Shown here in pieces: positions 26,793 through 36,067 of a DNA stretch of 64,000 nt. The notes below the pieces were generated by a model. The model ran no database searches. It was not told the origin of the DNA and saw nothing but the letters and a program-made list of their open reading frames with translations. A program made the translations under genes and the position numbers. Position 1 is the stretch's first letter, and each line of letters starts with the position of its first letter. This stretch comes from Leptospiraceae bacterium (GTDB lineage: Bacteria > Spirochaetota > Leptospiria > Leptospirales > Leptonemataceae), in NCBI GenBank assembly GCA_002717505.1, contig PBEB01000022.1:57561-121560 (forward strand), in the 5' to 3' direction.

Positions 26793-27968
26793 ATGTCCAC
26801 CAGCACTGACATATACGAGTTCCGGAACCGGGAGGAACTACTGAAAAGCGCCCGAGATCTGAAAGAGGATTTTCAAGCACGTTGGCAGAAGAATGGAATT
26901 GAGGGTCAGCTTGCAGAAATGCAGGATATGGAAGATCTTATGACCCAGCCGGACTTCTGGGATGATCCAGACAAAGCCAGGGAAATGTCTCAGAGAAAAT
27001 CCGCCCTGGAAAAGAAGCTTATTCCCTGGAAGGACTTGAACCGGGACCTGGAAGACTTTCCAGACCTTGTTGAACTAACCATCGAAGAGATGGATGATAC
27101 CGACCAGGCGCTGGCGCAGCTTTCCAGAGAATATGCTACAATTGAAGAAAGATTTGAGGATGTTCAGCTAGCTGAAGCATTGCTCGGCAAAGATGACCAG
27201 CTAAATGCAATCGTCACTATTTCCTCCGGTGCCGGCGGTACAGAGAGTCAGGATTGGGCCCAGATGCTTCTTCGCATGTACACTCGATGGTTTGATCGAA
27301 AAGGCTTTGGATATGAAACTCTGGACTTGCAGGATGGGGAAGAAGCTGGCATTAAGAGTGCTTCGCTTCTGGTGAAAGGTGAGTCGGCCTTTGGCTATCT
27401 TAAATCAGAAAACGGAGTGCACCGTCTGGTTCGCATTTCTCCGTTCGATTCAAACAAGCGTAGACACACTTCCTTTGCTTCTGTGCATGTGGCCCCGGAA
27501 ATCGATGATGAAATCGAGGTAAACGTTGAAGAAAAGGATCTGCGGGTAGATACTTACCGGGCCAGCGGGGCCGGTGGTCAGCACATCAATAAAACGGACT
27601 CCGCAATTCGAATTACCCACATTCCTACCGGAGTAGTGGTTCAATGTCAGCAGGAGCGCTCTCAGCATAAGAACCGGGACAAAGCGATGAAGATGCTTCG
27701 GTCACGTCTCTATGAGCTGGAGCGCGAAAAAAGAGAAGAGGATGCGGAAAGCCGAGCAGGCGAAAAGCGCGATGTATCCTGGGGAAACCAGATTCGCAGC
27801 TATGTGTTTCATCCTTACAAAATGGTCAAAGACTTGCGAACTGGATTTGAGACATCGGATCCGGAGTCCATAATGAATGGTGAGCTGGACGATATGGTGA
27901 AATCGTATCTGAAGGGCGTGGCCAGCGGTGGCAGCCTTAAAGTGACTGTGAATCCAGATATAGAATGA
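26793..27968 (+). CDS. prfB: Peptide chain release factor 2
   Basis: RF2 ends translation at UGA and UAA codons. The tripeptide anticodon SPF (RISPFDS, counting about residue 216-218) and the catalytic GGQ (GAGGQHINKTDSA) are both present and in normal context, as is HRLVRISPF. The frame is continuous from the N-terminus: the part that aligns with the usual frameshift zone (before QPDFWDDP) has no in-frame stop and no CTTTGA slippery site, so this prfB does not use the programmed +1 frameshift. The start is the ATG at 26793 (a GTG at 26790 is just before it), with GGAAG very close upstream. The 3' end overlaps the convergent PBP gene by 32 bases. Confidence 0.96.
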   Translation: MSTSTDIYEFRNREELLKSARDLKEDFQARWQKNGIEGQLAEMQDMEDLMTQPDFWDDPDKAREMSQRKSALEKKLIPWKDLNRDLEDFPDLVELTIEEMDDTDQALAQLSREYATIEERFEDVQLAEALLGKDDQLNAIVTISSGAGGTESQDWAQMLLRMYTRWFDRKGFGYETLDLQDGEEAGIKSASLLVKGESAFGYLKSENGVHRLVRISPFDSNKRRHTSFASVHVAPEIDDEIEVNVEEKDLRVDTYRASGAGGQHINKTDSAIRITHIPTGVVVQCQQERSQHKNRDKAMKMLRSRLYELEREKREEDAESRAGEKRDVSWGNQIRSYVFHPYKMVKDLRTGFETSDPESIMNGELDDMVKSYLKGVASGGSLKVTVNPDIE

Positions 27969-29775
27969 TCTTATTCACTCGTTCCATGGGCGTGCCGGGA
28001 GGCGGCTCCTGTTTAAAGACGGTGCCGCTGCCGCTGAACTGAACCGGTGTCTTGTATTCTTTGCCGATTAATTCCAGAGCCTGTATGGCGCTCATTCCGC
28101 GAAAGTCCGCTAATCGATCTTCTGCCACTGAAGAAGGATGGCCCGGAGTTGTTTCAAATCGATGGGCGCGATAGGTCTGGCGTGGCGCTCGAATTATAGG
28201 TAGGATGCTTTCCACGAATTTCTTGAATACCGGGGCAGCCAGCGAGCCGCCGGCCCACTGACCGGAAACATCATCGTAGAGAATGAGTCCTATATACTCA
28301 GGATTCTCCGCCGGAAACATTCCCAGAAATGATACTGCATATCGATCGGTGTATCCGGAGGCAGAAGATTTCTGTCCAGTGCCAGTCTTTCCAATAATTT
28401 GAATTTCGCTCAGATTGGCAGCCCGCCCGGTGCCAGCCTTCACCACAAGACGCATCATATGTCTGACCCGGGCCAGTTGTTCGGGCTGAAAGGGGGTTAC
28501 ATCAACGGCCGTCTTGCTTTCTTCTACTGATCGGCCATCTTCGGTGACAATTCGCTTCACGATTCTTGGATGGACCAGGCTTCCATCGTTGCCAATGACG
28601 CTGGCGGCTCGCAATAGCTGAATCGGAGTTACACTGAATCCCTGCCCAATGGGATAATAGAAACGTGTACTTTTCACCCAGTTTTCCGGGGCAGGTAGAT
28701 ATCCTTCGGTTTCGCCGGAACCTTCTGGCAGGATTCCGGTTCGGTCCCCCAGTCCCAGGGCTTTCATTTTGCGATAGAGTTCTTCTCTGGGAACTCTTTG
28801 CATTGCCTTGATCATCCCGACGTTACAGGACTCTCTTATGATTTCTTCAAGGGTCAGGGAGCCATGAGCATGGGTATGACCCCCCCTAAGGCATCGCACG
28901 CTGCCCGTTTCGAAATCATACTTTCCGTTGCATACGTATCTTTTCCCGGGTGTATAGGTTTTGCTGCTGAGCAGGATGGCGGTCATCAGGACCTTCACAG
29001 TAGATCCCGGTTCGTAGTTCAAACGGATGGCCCAGTTACCTCTTTCGCTTGCAGAATAGCGATTGTATCTGTTTGGATCAAAGTCTGGCAGGTTGGCCAT
29101 AGCAAGGATTTCGCCTGTGGGAATGTGCATGAAGAGTCCCACAGCCCTCTTCGCATCCGATTTTTCGAAACCTTCTTTTAGCGCCTCTTCCAGACGAAAT
29201 TGAATCAAGCTATCTATTGTCAGATAAAGCGATGGTCCTCGCGGTTCCCCGTAGGATTCCAGAAGCACGTCGTTGTAGTCTCTTTCGATTCCTTCCAGAG
29301 CGCTGGACGCATCCTGACCTACGAAGCCCAGCAGATTGGCAGCCAGATCCGCCGACGGGTAGACTCTGCGATATTCGAAATCCCTGTGGATGCCGGGAAT
29401 CTGCAATTCCATCAATCGTTCAGCGGCAAAATTATCCACCTGACGTTCCAGAAGAAAGTACTTACGGTCCCGATAAAGATAGAACCTTCGCAGGATCTCC
29501 GCTTCTTCCATATCAATAAAGCGGGCTACCTGAGCGGCGGTAAACTCCGGATCCACTACCTCTTCCGGTGCGATGCCGATGGTGCTGGCTTCTTCGGTAA
29601 GTGCCAGGGTAATGCCTCGCCGATCCAGGATTGGTCCTCGCACCGTTTGCAGGGATTCATTTTCCCTCCAGCCTCGCCCCTCCCAGACCAGGAAGGCCAC
29701 GCGACCAAGAACGATACCCAGGGCCAGACTGACCATCACGGCAAACAGGGTAATCCTGAACTGGGCGCGCTCCAT
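27937..29775 (-). CDS. Penicillin-binding protein (FtsI/PBP2 type transpeptidase) with PASTA domain
   Basis: This class B penicillin-binding protein has 612 residues. An N-terminal transmembrane anchor (about 10-30) is followed by a dimerisation domain with RGPILDRRG, then the transpeptidase domain with the Ser258-x-x-Lys261 (STVK), Ser316-x-Asn318 (SCN) and KTG (463-465) motifs. A C-terminal PASTA domain (about 552-608, DFRGMSAIQALELI...) follows. It cross-links peptidoglycan during division or elongation. FtsI proteins of this length with one PASTA domain occur in several phyla, but the gene is not in a dcw cluster here, so I leave the symbol open. The nearest upstream gene on this strand is lepB. 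Confidence 0.92.
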   Translation of the reverse strand: MERAQFRITLFAVMVSLALGIVLGRVAFLVWEGRGWRENESLQTVRGPILDRRGITLALTEEASTIGIAPEEVVDPEFTAAQVARFIDMEEAEILRRFYLYRDRKYFLLERQVDNFAAERLMELQIPGIHRDFEYRRVYPSADLAANLLGFVGQDASSALEGIERDYNDVLLESYGEPRGPSLYLTIDSLIQFRLEEALKEGFEKSDAKRAVGLFMHIPTGEILAMANLPDFDPNRYNRYSASERGNWAIRLNYEPGSTVKVLMTAILLSSKTYTPGKRYVCNGKYDFETGSVRCLRGGHTHAHGSLTLEEIIRESCNVGMIKAMQRVPREELYRKMKALGLGDRTGILPEGSGETEGYLPAPENWVKSTRFYYPIGQGFSVTPIQLLRAASVIGNDGSLVHPRIVKRIVTEDGRSVEESKTAVDVTPFQPEQLARVRHMMRLVVKAGTGRAANLSEIQIIGKTGTGQKSSASGYTDRYAVSFLGMFPAENPEYIGLILYDDVSGQWAGGSLAAPVFKKFVESILPIIRAPRQTYRAHRFETTPGHPSSVAEDRLADFRGMSAIQALELIGKEYKTPVQFSGSGTVFKQEPPPGTPMERVNKIILYLDSQSL

Positions 29776-29826
29776 AGACCCAGGCTGGCATCGCGTAGAA
29801 TTTTGGGTACAAAAATTCCGATTCGT

Positions 29827-30771
29827 TCAATCAGAAAGACCGGTACCCGCAAACCCAACAACGTAGCTTAATGGGATGAATCCTACAATCCGAGAATCTC
29901 TGGAATAACTGCGATTATCTCCAAGGACAAGGATGCTTCCCGGAGGCACTGTTCCCGATGAAGGTAGTCCATTCATGGCTGCATAAATGGCCTCCACGCC
30001 CAGGGCGCGTACGGCGGGATTTACCTGAGCCAGAGGCGGCTGGTATCCCTCGGGCTGGGCGTAAGTCGGAGGAGGCCGGAAGGCCGATGATGACGAATTC
30101 CCGGAATGGCCAGAGCCTGGAGCCTTTGCATCGACCCATGGCGGATAGGACTCCGCCGCTCCATTGATCCTGATTTCGCCATTTCGCAATTCGTAGCTGT
30201 CACCAGGCAGTGCCACCAGCCTTTTGATCCACAGAGGACTATGGCATTTTTCCGGTGTTGGATATCGATAGATGACGATTTGCCCTCTGTGAAGCTCCGG
30301 TTTCACAATTTGCGGCCGCCAGCTCAAAGGCACCGAAAGATCCAGAACTCCCGTTTTGCGAATCCAGAATGACTCTCCATTTTCCAGGGTGGGTTCCATG
30401 CTCTCACCATGCACCTGGACCCGCTCAAAAGCCAGAGATCGAATATGTAGTACCAGAAGTGCAAGAGCCAGGGCAGGCAGGGCTACTCTCTTCCAGGATG
30501 CCATGGATGCACTGATTCGGTCTGACCTGAAATGAAACAAGAACCATATCCATGGACCTAGCAGAATCAGTGCCCAGGCCAATAGAAAGAGCGGTATGCA
30601 ATGTTTCAGGGAGGCGGCAGCGGGCTGCCCTCCGAGTAATTGTATGACCTCGTTGGCAGTGAAAACAGCGCCATATAGATATATAGGAAGCAATGAAAAT
30701 GGTTTTACAGAGAAACCATCAGGCCACACCTTGCCCCGATCCACTTGTTTTTCCCGATCCGAACGGTTCAT
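29827..30771 (-). CDS. lepB: Signal peptidase I
   Basis: The serine-lysine protease cleaves signal peptides at the outer face of the inner membrane. Box B, HGESMEPTL, places the nucleophile at Ser124. Box D, KRLVALPGD, gives the general base Lys183. Box E, LGDNRSYSRDSR, is also present. Two or three hydrophobic segments precede the catalytic domain (about 25-45, 57-80, 95-112). An extra Pro/Gly/Ser-rich stretch (about 205-260) lies between boxes D and E and is probably a surface loop. Its ATG shares the CATG palindrome with the divergent start of the XPB-N-like gene. It lies upstream of the PBP gene on the same strand. Confidence 0.93.
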   Translation of the reverse strand: MNRSDREKQVDRGKVWPDGFSVKPFSLLPIYLYGAVFTANEVIQLLGGQPAAASLKHCIPLFLLAWALILLGPWIWFLFHFRSDRISASMASWKRVALPALALALLVLHIRSLAFERVQVHGESMEPTLENGESFWIRKTGVLDLSVPLSWRPQIVKPELHRGQIVIYRYPTPEKCHSPLWIKRLVALPGDSYELRNGEIRINGAAESYPPWVDAKAPGSGHSGNSSSSAFRPPPTYAQPEGYQPPLAQVNPAVRALGVEAIYAAMNGLPSSGTVPPGSILVLGDNRSYSRDSRIVGFIPLSYVVGFAGTGLSD

Positions 30772-32746
30772 GTCATCCGAAGAAAACGTACTAGAATCCG
30801 AATTGTCCAGAATGGAGCTCGGCGCCCTTAAGCGAGTTGCTCAGGTCTGGAATGTACCCAAACTGGGTAAAGATAAAAAAACGGTCATCAAGAATATCAT
30901 CCAGACCATGCAGGATGATTTCTATCTGAAAGGAGTGCTGGAAAAACTCAGCGCCACTCAGGTAACGATCTACACCTCATTACTCAAAAGTAAAACCAAG
31001 GTTCTAACCCTGGGAGAGATCTCGCGAAAAATCTCCATGCCTCCGGTGAACGCTGAGATGGAACTTGGTGTGCTCAAGCGATACTTCCTGGTGTATCAGC
31101 GAAAGAATCGTGAGCGTTTGACCAACAATCTGGATCGGTACTACTTCTACCCGGAAAGCGGCGATCGGGTCTTGATGGAGACCAATGAGAAGGGCCTGAA
31201 ATTCAAACCCTCTCTGCCGCAGGTGCTCCAGAGTCGGGATGCGCTATCACCTACATGGAAAAAGGTGCTGGGCAATCAGTCCGTCACCAGGGCGGCCGAG
31301 AAAGAAAACCTCGATGAAATCATAGAAAAACTGTCAGAGCTGGACACAAACGTTCTTCTGGAATGCTTTCTTCAGGGCGGAATCCTGGAGATCTCTCGAG
31401 CTCGGGAATTTGTGGCCGAAAAGAAAGGAAAGTGGGAACAGGTTGTAGAGAGTCTCCACGATCTGGGCCTGCTCATAGATGACTATTATATAGATGAGCG
31501 ATTTATCCGGCTTCTGGTATGTCCCCTGGAGGTCTTCCAGTATCTCCAGGATTATCCTCTGGTGCCACAGGCCAAAAAGGGTACGCGCAAACGTCAGGAA
31601 AAGGTCGTAAGCAACGATCTGGATTTCTACACGAACATCAAGAAGATGATCGTGTACATAAGTCGTAAAGGCTTGAACCTGGCCAAATCTGGCAAAATCA
31701 AACAAGTGGATCTGAAGGAGACTGAGAACAGGCTTCTGCGACCGGACATCTCCCTGTTTCTCGAAAAGAGTCAGATCTATCAAATCGAGCTTCTTCTGCC
31801 CGTAATGAGGCTTCTAGACATTGTTCGCGTAAAGAAGGATGATGCTGTTCTTCGAAACAACTATGATGAAATCCTGAAGAAAGACCTGTTCGAATTGATG
31901 AAACAGGTTATCCAGGAAATCGGACAGTCCAGAAATCGAGTGGTTCGCTATGAAGATGTCTTTGAATCGCTATATGTGCCATTTTTTCTGAAGCCCATCT
32001 TCGACGAATGTGTGGAGTTTATCAAGAAGCGAAACCGAGTTATGTACACGGTGGTCATGGCTTCGCTGATTCGAGAGAAGCTCGTTCTCTCCAAGAAGTT
32101 CAAGATCAAGGATTTCCAGCAGGATCTTATAGAGCTTCGAAAGGAGCTCACTTCCGGGCTGTTTTTTCTGCAGTTACTCGGATTGATCAAAGTTGAGTAT
32201 CCTGACCGCTGGATCGAAATCTCTGCACTGGGAAGCCATTATTTCAATGCAGAACCTCTGAAAAAGGAAGATGATGCTGGCGGCATTATCATCAACCCGG
32301 ACCTGAGCCTCATCGCAATACCGGAACATATAACACTGGAAAGCCTGTCCCTGTTAAAGATGTTCGCAGAGCTGAAGAGTTTCGATAACGTTTATACCTT
32401 CCAGATCACAAGGGAGTCCTTTCAGGAAGGTTTGCTTCTTCGAGCCCGGAAAGAGGACTTTCTCGATTTCCTTAATCGGGCTTCGCAGAATGAACTGCCG
32501 CAAAACCTGCTGTTTTCCATCGAAGACTGGTCTAACAATCTCCCTCTGGTTACCATAACCGATGAATGCGTGGTTGTGCAGACCGAGGATCCCAATCATA
32601 TGGAGCTACTTCTGGGTCAGATCAGCGGCAAAAAAATTGTGCTTCAGAAAATCAGCCCAACCACCATTCTGATTGATCCAGAAAAAATTTACGAAACCAT
32701 CAGTTACTCGGAGAAGTTGAACCTGATTGTTAAGCTTATTCGATAG
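30770..32746 (+). CDS. Large protein with XPB/Ssl2-N-terminal-like (Helicase_C_3) domain
   Basis: The 658-residue protein is soluble, charged and helix-rich. The C-terminal third (roughly residues 510-650) resembles the helicase-associated XPB/Ssl2 N-terminal domain: IIINPDLSLIAIPEH, LLKMFAELKSFDNVYTFQITRESF, then NELPQNLLFSIEDW. No helicase ATPase motifs are present, so it is not itself a helicase. The N-terminal part (LGALKRVAQVWNVPKLGK) looks like a SAP- or winged-helix-type DNA-binding region. The start at 30770 overlaps the divergent lepB start; an ATG at 30812 is an alternative. Proteins with this domain are annotated 'helicase-associated' in other bacteria; the actual role is unknown. 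Confidence 0.65.
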   Translation: MSSEENVLESELSRMELGALKRVAQVWNVPKLGKDKKTVIKNIIQTMQDDFYLKGVLEKLSATQVTIYTSLLKSKTKVLTLGEISRKISMPPVNAEMELGVLKRYFLVYQRKNRERLTNNLDRYYFYPESGDRVLMETNEKGLKFKPSLPQVLQSRDALSPTWKKVLGNQSVTRAAEKENLDEIIEKLSELDTNVLLECFLQGGILEISRAREFVAEKKGKWEQVVESLHDLGLLIDDYYIDERFIRLLVCPLEVFQYLQDYPLVPQAKKGTRKRQEKVVSNDLDFYTNIKKMIVYISRKGLNLAKSGKIKQVDLKETENRLLRPDISLFLEKSQIYQIELLLPVMRLLDIVRVKKDDAVLRNNYDEILKKDLFELMKQVIQEIGQSRNRVVRYEDVFESLYVPFFLKPIFDECVEFIKKRNRVMYTVVMASLIREKLVLSKKFKIKDFQQDLIELRKELTSGLFFLQLLGLIKVEYPDRWIEISALGSHYFNAEPLKKEDDAGGIIINPDLSLIAIPEHITLESLSLLKMFAELKSFDNVYTFQITRESFQEGLLLRARKEDFLDFLNRASQNELPQNLLFSIEDWSNNLPLVTITDECVVVQTEDPNHMELLLGQISGKKIVLQKISPTTILIDPEKIYETISYSEKLNLIVKLIR

Positions 32747-32794
32747 CCGCATGGGCAGCCCGGCTGTTCAGTGGGTTTTTCCAACGGAACCGTT

Positions 32795-33349
32795 ATGAAA
32801 TCAGAAAAGAAAATAGCAAACCCTGCAGGAATCGTAGGGAAAGCTATTGCTCCAGTCCTTCTGTTTCTGTGCATCGTGGCTGCATCACATTGTGATCGCA
32901 AGAGTAATGAAATCCGGACAGGAAATGTGCGAATCGTTGAAGGAGGGGAAAGCTTTCCTCTGGAGATTCCGCCGGAGTTCAAGTATCCAGGCTCTGAAAT
33001 TGTATTTGCCTCAACATTTGAGGGCAGTAGCTTCTGGACCCGGCCTGAGACCACTGCAAGTCTACGCACCGATGACTCCCTGAATGCAGTGGCGAACTAC
33101 TATAGACAGTCTATTGAGCAAAGTGGCTGGACAATCATTCAAAGTAGAAAGAATCCAGAAGCTGTGTTATTCATGGCTGAATCCGGTTACAAGAATCTGC
33201 TTACCATTATCATTCGACCTGAGCTGGCTCAGGACGCGGAGCGATCAGAAGAAGAGGCCCTGACTTCGGAGCAAACGGATCAGGCAATGGCCGAAGTCTC
33301 CGGCCCGACCCGAGTTAAGCTCTATCTGAAGCAAAGCGGAGTAGACTGA
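32795..33349 (+). CDS. Putative lipoprotein, unknown function
   Basis: This 184-residue protein has a signal sequence with the lipobox-like IVAASHC, putting the lipidated Cys at about residue 33. The mature part includes IPPEFKYPGSEIVFASTFEGSSFWTRPETTAS and NYYRQSIEQSGWTIIQ, a pattern seen in small envelope proteins of unknown role that bind or sense ligands. The ATG at 32795 has GGAA seven bases upstream and is preferred to the GTG at 32771. It follows the XPB-N-like gene by 48 bases and precedes the AI-2E family permease. Confidence 0.7.
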   Translation: MKSEKKIANPAGIVGKAIAPVLLFLCIVAASHCDRKSNEIRTGNVRIVEGGESFPLEIPPEFKYPGSEIVFASTFEGSSFWTRPETTASLRTDDSLNAVANYYRQSIEQSGWTIIQSRKNPEAVLFMAESGYKNLLTIIIRPELAQDAERSEEEALTSEQTDQAMAEVSGPTRVKLYLKQSGVD

Positions 33350-33353
33350 GAGG

Positions 33354-33389
33354 CCCTGCATACAGGGATTAGCCGGCGGATTCCCGGCT
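33354..33389 (+). promoter_or_regulatory. Two tandem hairpins upstream of the AI-2E family gene
   Basis: CCCTG (33354-33358) pairs with CAGGG (33363-33367) around a four-base loop. AGCCGG (33371-33376) pairs with CCGGCT (33384-33389). They lie in the 62-base gap before the permease, with GGGGAGG following. There is no T run, so these are not terminators; a role in mRNA stability or translation is a guess. Confidence 0.3.
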
Positions 33390-33411
33390 GAGGGGAGGTT
33401 ACCCGAAGCCC

Positions 33412-34608
33412 ATGCAAGATCCAGAAAAAGAAAGGCAGATTCGAACTGTACCTCGCCGAGTAATCATGCCCTACCTGGGCGGCATTATCATCGTAGGGGC
33501 CGCCCTGATGGTATTGATCGTATATCGTTCCTATGCCTGGTCCGGTTTCCTCGCATTGCTCTTTTACGCAGGATTCCATCGTCCCCATTACTGGGTTCTG
33601 GAGAAGGTTGGTCAGCGCCGCACTCTGGCAGCCACGATCTCCACTCTTGTGGTAATTGCGATTCTGGTAGGTCCAGTTTCCATACTCACTCGACTTCTCA
33701 TACTTCAAGCCATCGACTTACTGAATGGTATCAAGGCCTTCTTGATTTCGGACTGGGCCCTGGAACTGGCCTATAGATTTCCCGGGATTGTTTCATGGAT
33801 TACGGATGATCCCTTTTTCTGGGTAGAATTAGAAGCGACCTACATTCAAATGCTGGATCAATACAGCTCCTATCTGGATCCGGATCGGATTGGCAACCTG
33901 GTGGGAGGAGCCTATTCCTTTGTGCTCGGTGGAATGAGCTTCACCCTGGGATTCGCAGTGAATCTGATCTTTGGCTTCATCTTGCTATTCTTCCTCTTTA
34001 AGGATGCGCCTCTTTTCTATCGCGGTCTTGAATCAGCTCTGCCTTTTCCTCCTTCGTTGCTCCGTAGCTTCGTGGATCGGATGAAAGCCACAATTTCAGC
34101 GGTGCTCGTGGGAAACGTTTTTGTTTCTATACTTCAAGGTGTCGCCCTGGGAATCGGATTTGCAATCTGCGGTGTACCGAATGCACTTCTTTATGGATCC
34201 ATTGCAGTAGTCTTCTCGATTATTCCTGTCATCGGCACTTCGCCGGTCTGGCTCCCCGCTTCTCTCTATCTGGCTTTCATTGAAGAGAGCTACGGCCTGG
34301 CCATCTTTCTTGCACTCTACGGTCTGGGCATGTTTCTGTTTCTCGAAAACATCCTGAAGCCAAAGATCCTGGACCGCCGCCTGGGCATTCATCCGATGTT
34401 TCTTTTCTTTTCCATCATCGGGGGCTTGAAGGAGTTTGGTATTTCTGGAATTTTTCTTGGCCCTCTCTTTGTTGCTCTGTTTGTAACTCTATGGAAAATC
34501 TACCATATATGGGATACCACCGAGGACGAGGAGAGAAAGCTGCAAGAGGCGGGCAAGGATCCGGCACAGGAAGTTTCCGCCAGTCTGGAAGAGGCTAACG
34601 ATGGATAA
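33412..34608 (+). CDS. AI-2E family (PerM/YdgG type) membrane permease
   Basis: The 398-residue membrane protein has about eight hydrophobic segments in the arrangement of the AI-2E exporter family (Pfam AI-2E_transport): two near the N-terminus, a soluble loop at about 125-180, then a cluster with GFILLFFLFKD, ALGIGFAICGVPNALLYGSIAVVFSIIPVIG and LENILKPKILDRRLGIHP. Those last motifs are characteristic. Members export autoinducer-2 or ions, or have unknown substrates. The C-terminal tail is hydrophilic. It overlaps the xseA start by 8 bases. Confidence 0.9.
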   Translation: MQDPEKERQIRTVPRRVIMPYLGGIIIVGAALMVLIVYRSYAWSGFLALLFYAGFHRPHYWVLEKVGQRRTLAATISTLVVIAILVGPVSILTRLLILQAIDLLNGIKAFLISDWALELAYRFPGIVSWITDDPFFWVELEATYIQMLDQYSSYLDPDRIGNLVGGAYSFVLGGMSFTLGFAVNLIFGFILLFFLFKDAPLFYRGLESALPFPPSLLRSFVDRMKATISAVLVGNVFVSILQGVALGIGFAICGVPNALLYGSIAVVFSIIPVIGTSPVWLPASLYLAFIEESYGLAIFLALYGLGMFLFLENILKPKILDRRLGIHPMFLFFSIIGGLKEFGISGIFLGPLFVALFVTLWKIYHIWDTTEDEERKLQEAGKDPAQEVSASLEEANDG

Positions 34609-35917
34609 TCTCGCTCGCATCGACACAGTGCAAAACAGCGGAATGGATGTCTGGTCCGTTAGTCGCTTAAATCAGACTATTTCGCAGATTCTTCAGAGTG
34701 AGTCTGCCATCCAGGGGATCTGGCTAGAAGGCGAAATCTTTAATCTTACATACCATAATAGCGGACATATCTATTTCTCTTTGAAGGACCAGAAGTCCAC
34801 GGTTAACTGCACCTTTTTCAAAGGAGCGAATCAGAAGCTCAAAGGCCTTCGCCTTCAGGTAGGTATGCAGATCATGGCCTACGGTGGAGTCAGCGTCTAC
34901 CAGCCCAGGGGGAACTATCAATTCAACGTTCAGAGGGTAACCCTGGCAGGGGAAGGTGAACTCAGGCTGCGAATCGAGCAGCTAAAGAAAAAGCTCCACC
35001 AGGAAGGGTTATTCAGTCCCGAAAAAAAGCGACCTCTACCCTTTCTTCCACTGACCATTGGAGTAGCCACTGCTTCCACCGGTGCAGCCATTCAGGACAT
35101 TATTCGAGTTTCCAGGTATCGCTTTCCAGAAATCAATATTTTGCTGGCTCCCTGCGTTGTTCAAGGGGAAGGAGCGGTTTCCAGTATTGTATCTGCGATC
35201 CAGGCATTGAACGATCCATCCCTTGATGTGGATGTTATCATCGCCGGGCGGGGCGGCGGTTCCTTCGAAGATTTGATGGCATTCAACGAAGAGCCGGTGG
35301 TTCGAGCCTTTGCTGATTCCAGGGTCCCCATCGTTTCTGCTGTCGGTCATGAAATTGATTCGCCTCTGACAGATCTGGCGGCTGATGTTTACGCCCCCAC
35401 TCCCAGCGCCGCCGCTGAAAAAGTTGTGCCTGTGAGACAGGATCTGGAGCAGATGCTGGATGATTCGGACTACAGGATGGCCAATGCACTTTCGCAAAGA
35501 CTGCGAAATGTCAAGGATCGGGTGATACGAGTATCTACCTCCGGAGTCTATGAAAATCCAATGGCCATTCTAAAGCACCCTGCAGAAACCCTGCAATGGC
35601 AGCTTCGCGAACTTCAGTCCAGTATGCAAAACATCCATGTTCAGTCCCTGCGAAGTCTCGAGCGATTTTCGCATCTTCCCATGCTCTACCAGAGAGAGCT
35701 GGACAGGCATTCCAGTAACTACTCATTGTTATCTGAGCGACTGGACAATTTCAGTCCTCTGGCCACCTTGAAACGAGGATTCTCTGTTGTTCGAGACAGG
35801 AATGGAAAGGTAATTCGCAAAGGTACAGAATTGAAAAAGGGTGAGGAGGTAGAATTGCTTTTTGCAGAAGGCAAGGCAAAGGCTACTGTGCAGAGCTCTG
35901 AGGCATCCTGGCATTAG
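34601..35917 (+). CDS. xseA: Exodeoxyribonuclease VII large subunit
   Basis: The 438-residue protein has the N-terminal OB fold (WLEGEIFNLTYHNSGHIYFSLKD) and the catalytic domain signatures VATASTGAAIQDI, IIAGRGGGSFEDLMAFNEE, VSAVGHEIDSPLTDLAADVYAPTPSAAAE. It degrades single-stranded DNA, normally together with the small subunit XseB. No xseB is visible beside it. The start at 34601 overlaps the upstream permease by 8 bases; an internal ATG at 34643 (MDVWSVSRLN) is closer to the usual start. Confidence 0.95.
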   Translation: MDNLARIDTVQNSGMDVWSVSRLNQTISQILQSESAIQGIWLEGEIFNLTYHNSGHIYFSLKDQKSTVNCTFFKGANQKLKGLRLQVGMQIMAYGGVSVYQPRGNYQFNVQRVTLAGEGELRLRIEQLKKKLHQEGLFSPEKKRPLPFLPLTIGVATASTGAAIQDIIRVSRYRFPEINILLAPCVVQGEGAVSSIVSAIQALNDPSLDVDVIIAGRGGGSFEDLMAFNEEPVVRAFADSRVPIVSAVGHEIDSPLTDLAADVYAPTPSAAAEKVVPVRQDLEQMLDDSDYRMANALSQRLRNVKDRVIRVSTSGVYENPMAILKHPAETLQWQLRELQSSMQNIHVQSLRSLERFSHLPMLYQRELDRHSSNYSLLSERLDNFSPLATLKRGFSVVRDRNGKVIRKGTELKKGEEVELLFAEGKAKATVQSSEASWH

Positions 35918-36067
35918 GAGAGCAGGAGTGCATCCAGTCCGTCCGGTGAGGTCAGGGAGCAGAAACGTCAGATCTGTTTTGAATCGCCAGCCCCGGAATT
36001 TGATTTTCGAGTATTAGAGTTCCCTCAATCCGAATCCTGGAGCGGTAAAGAGCTGGCGGAGCTCGGT

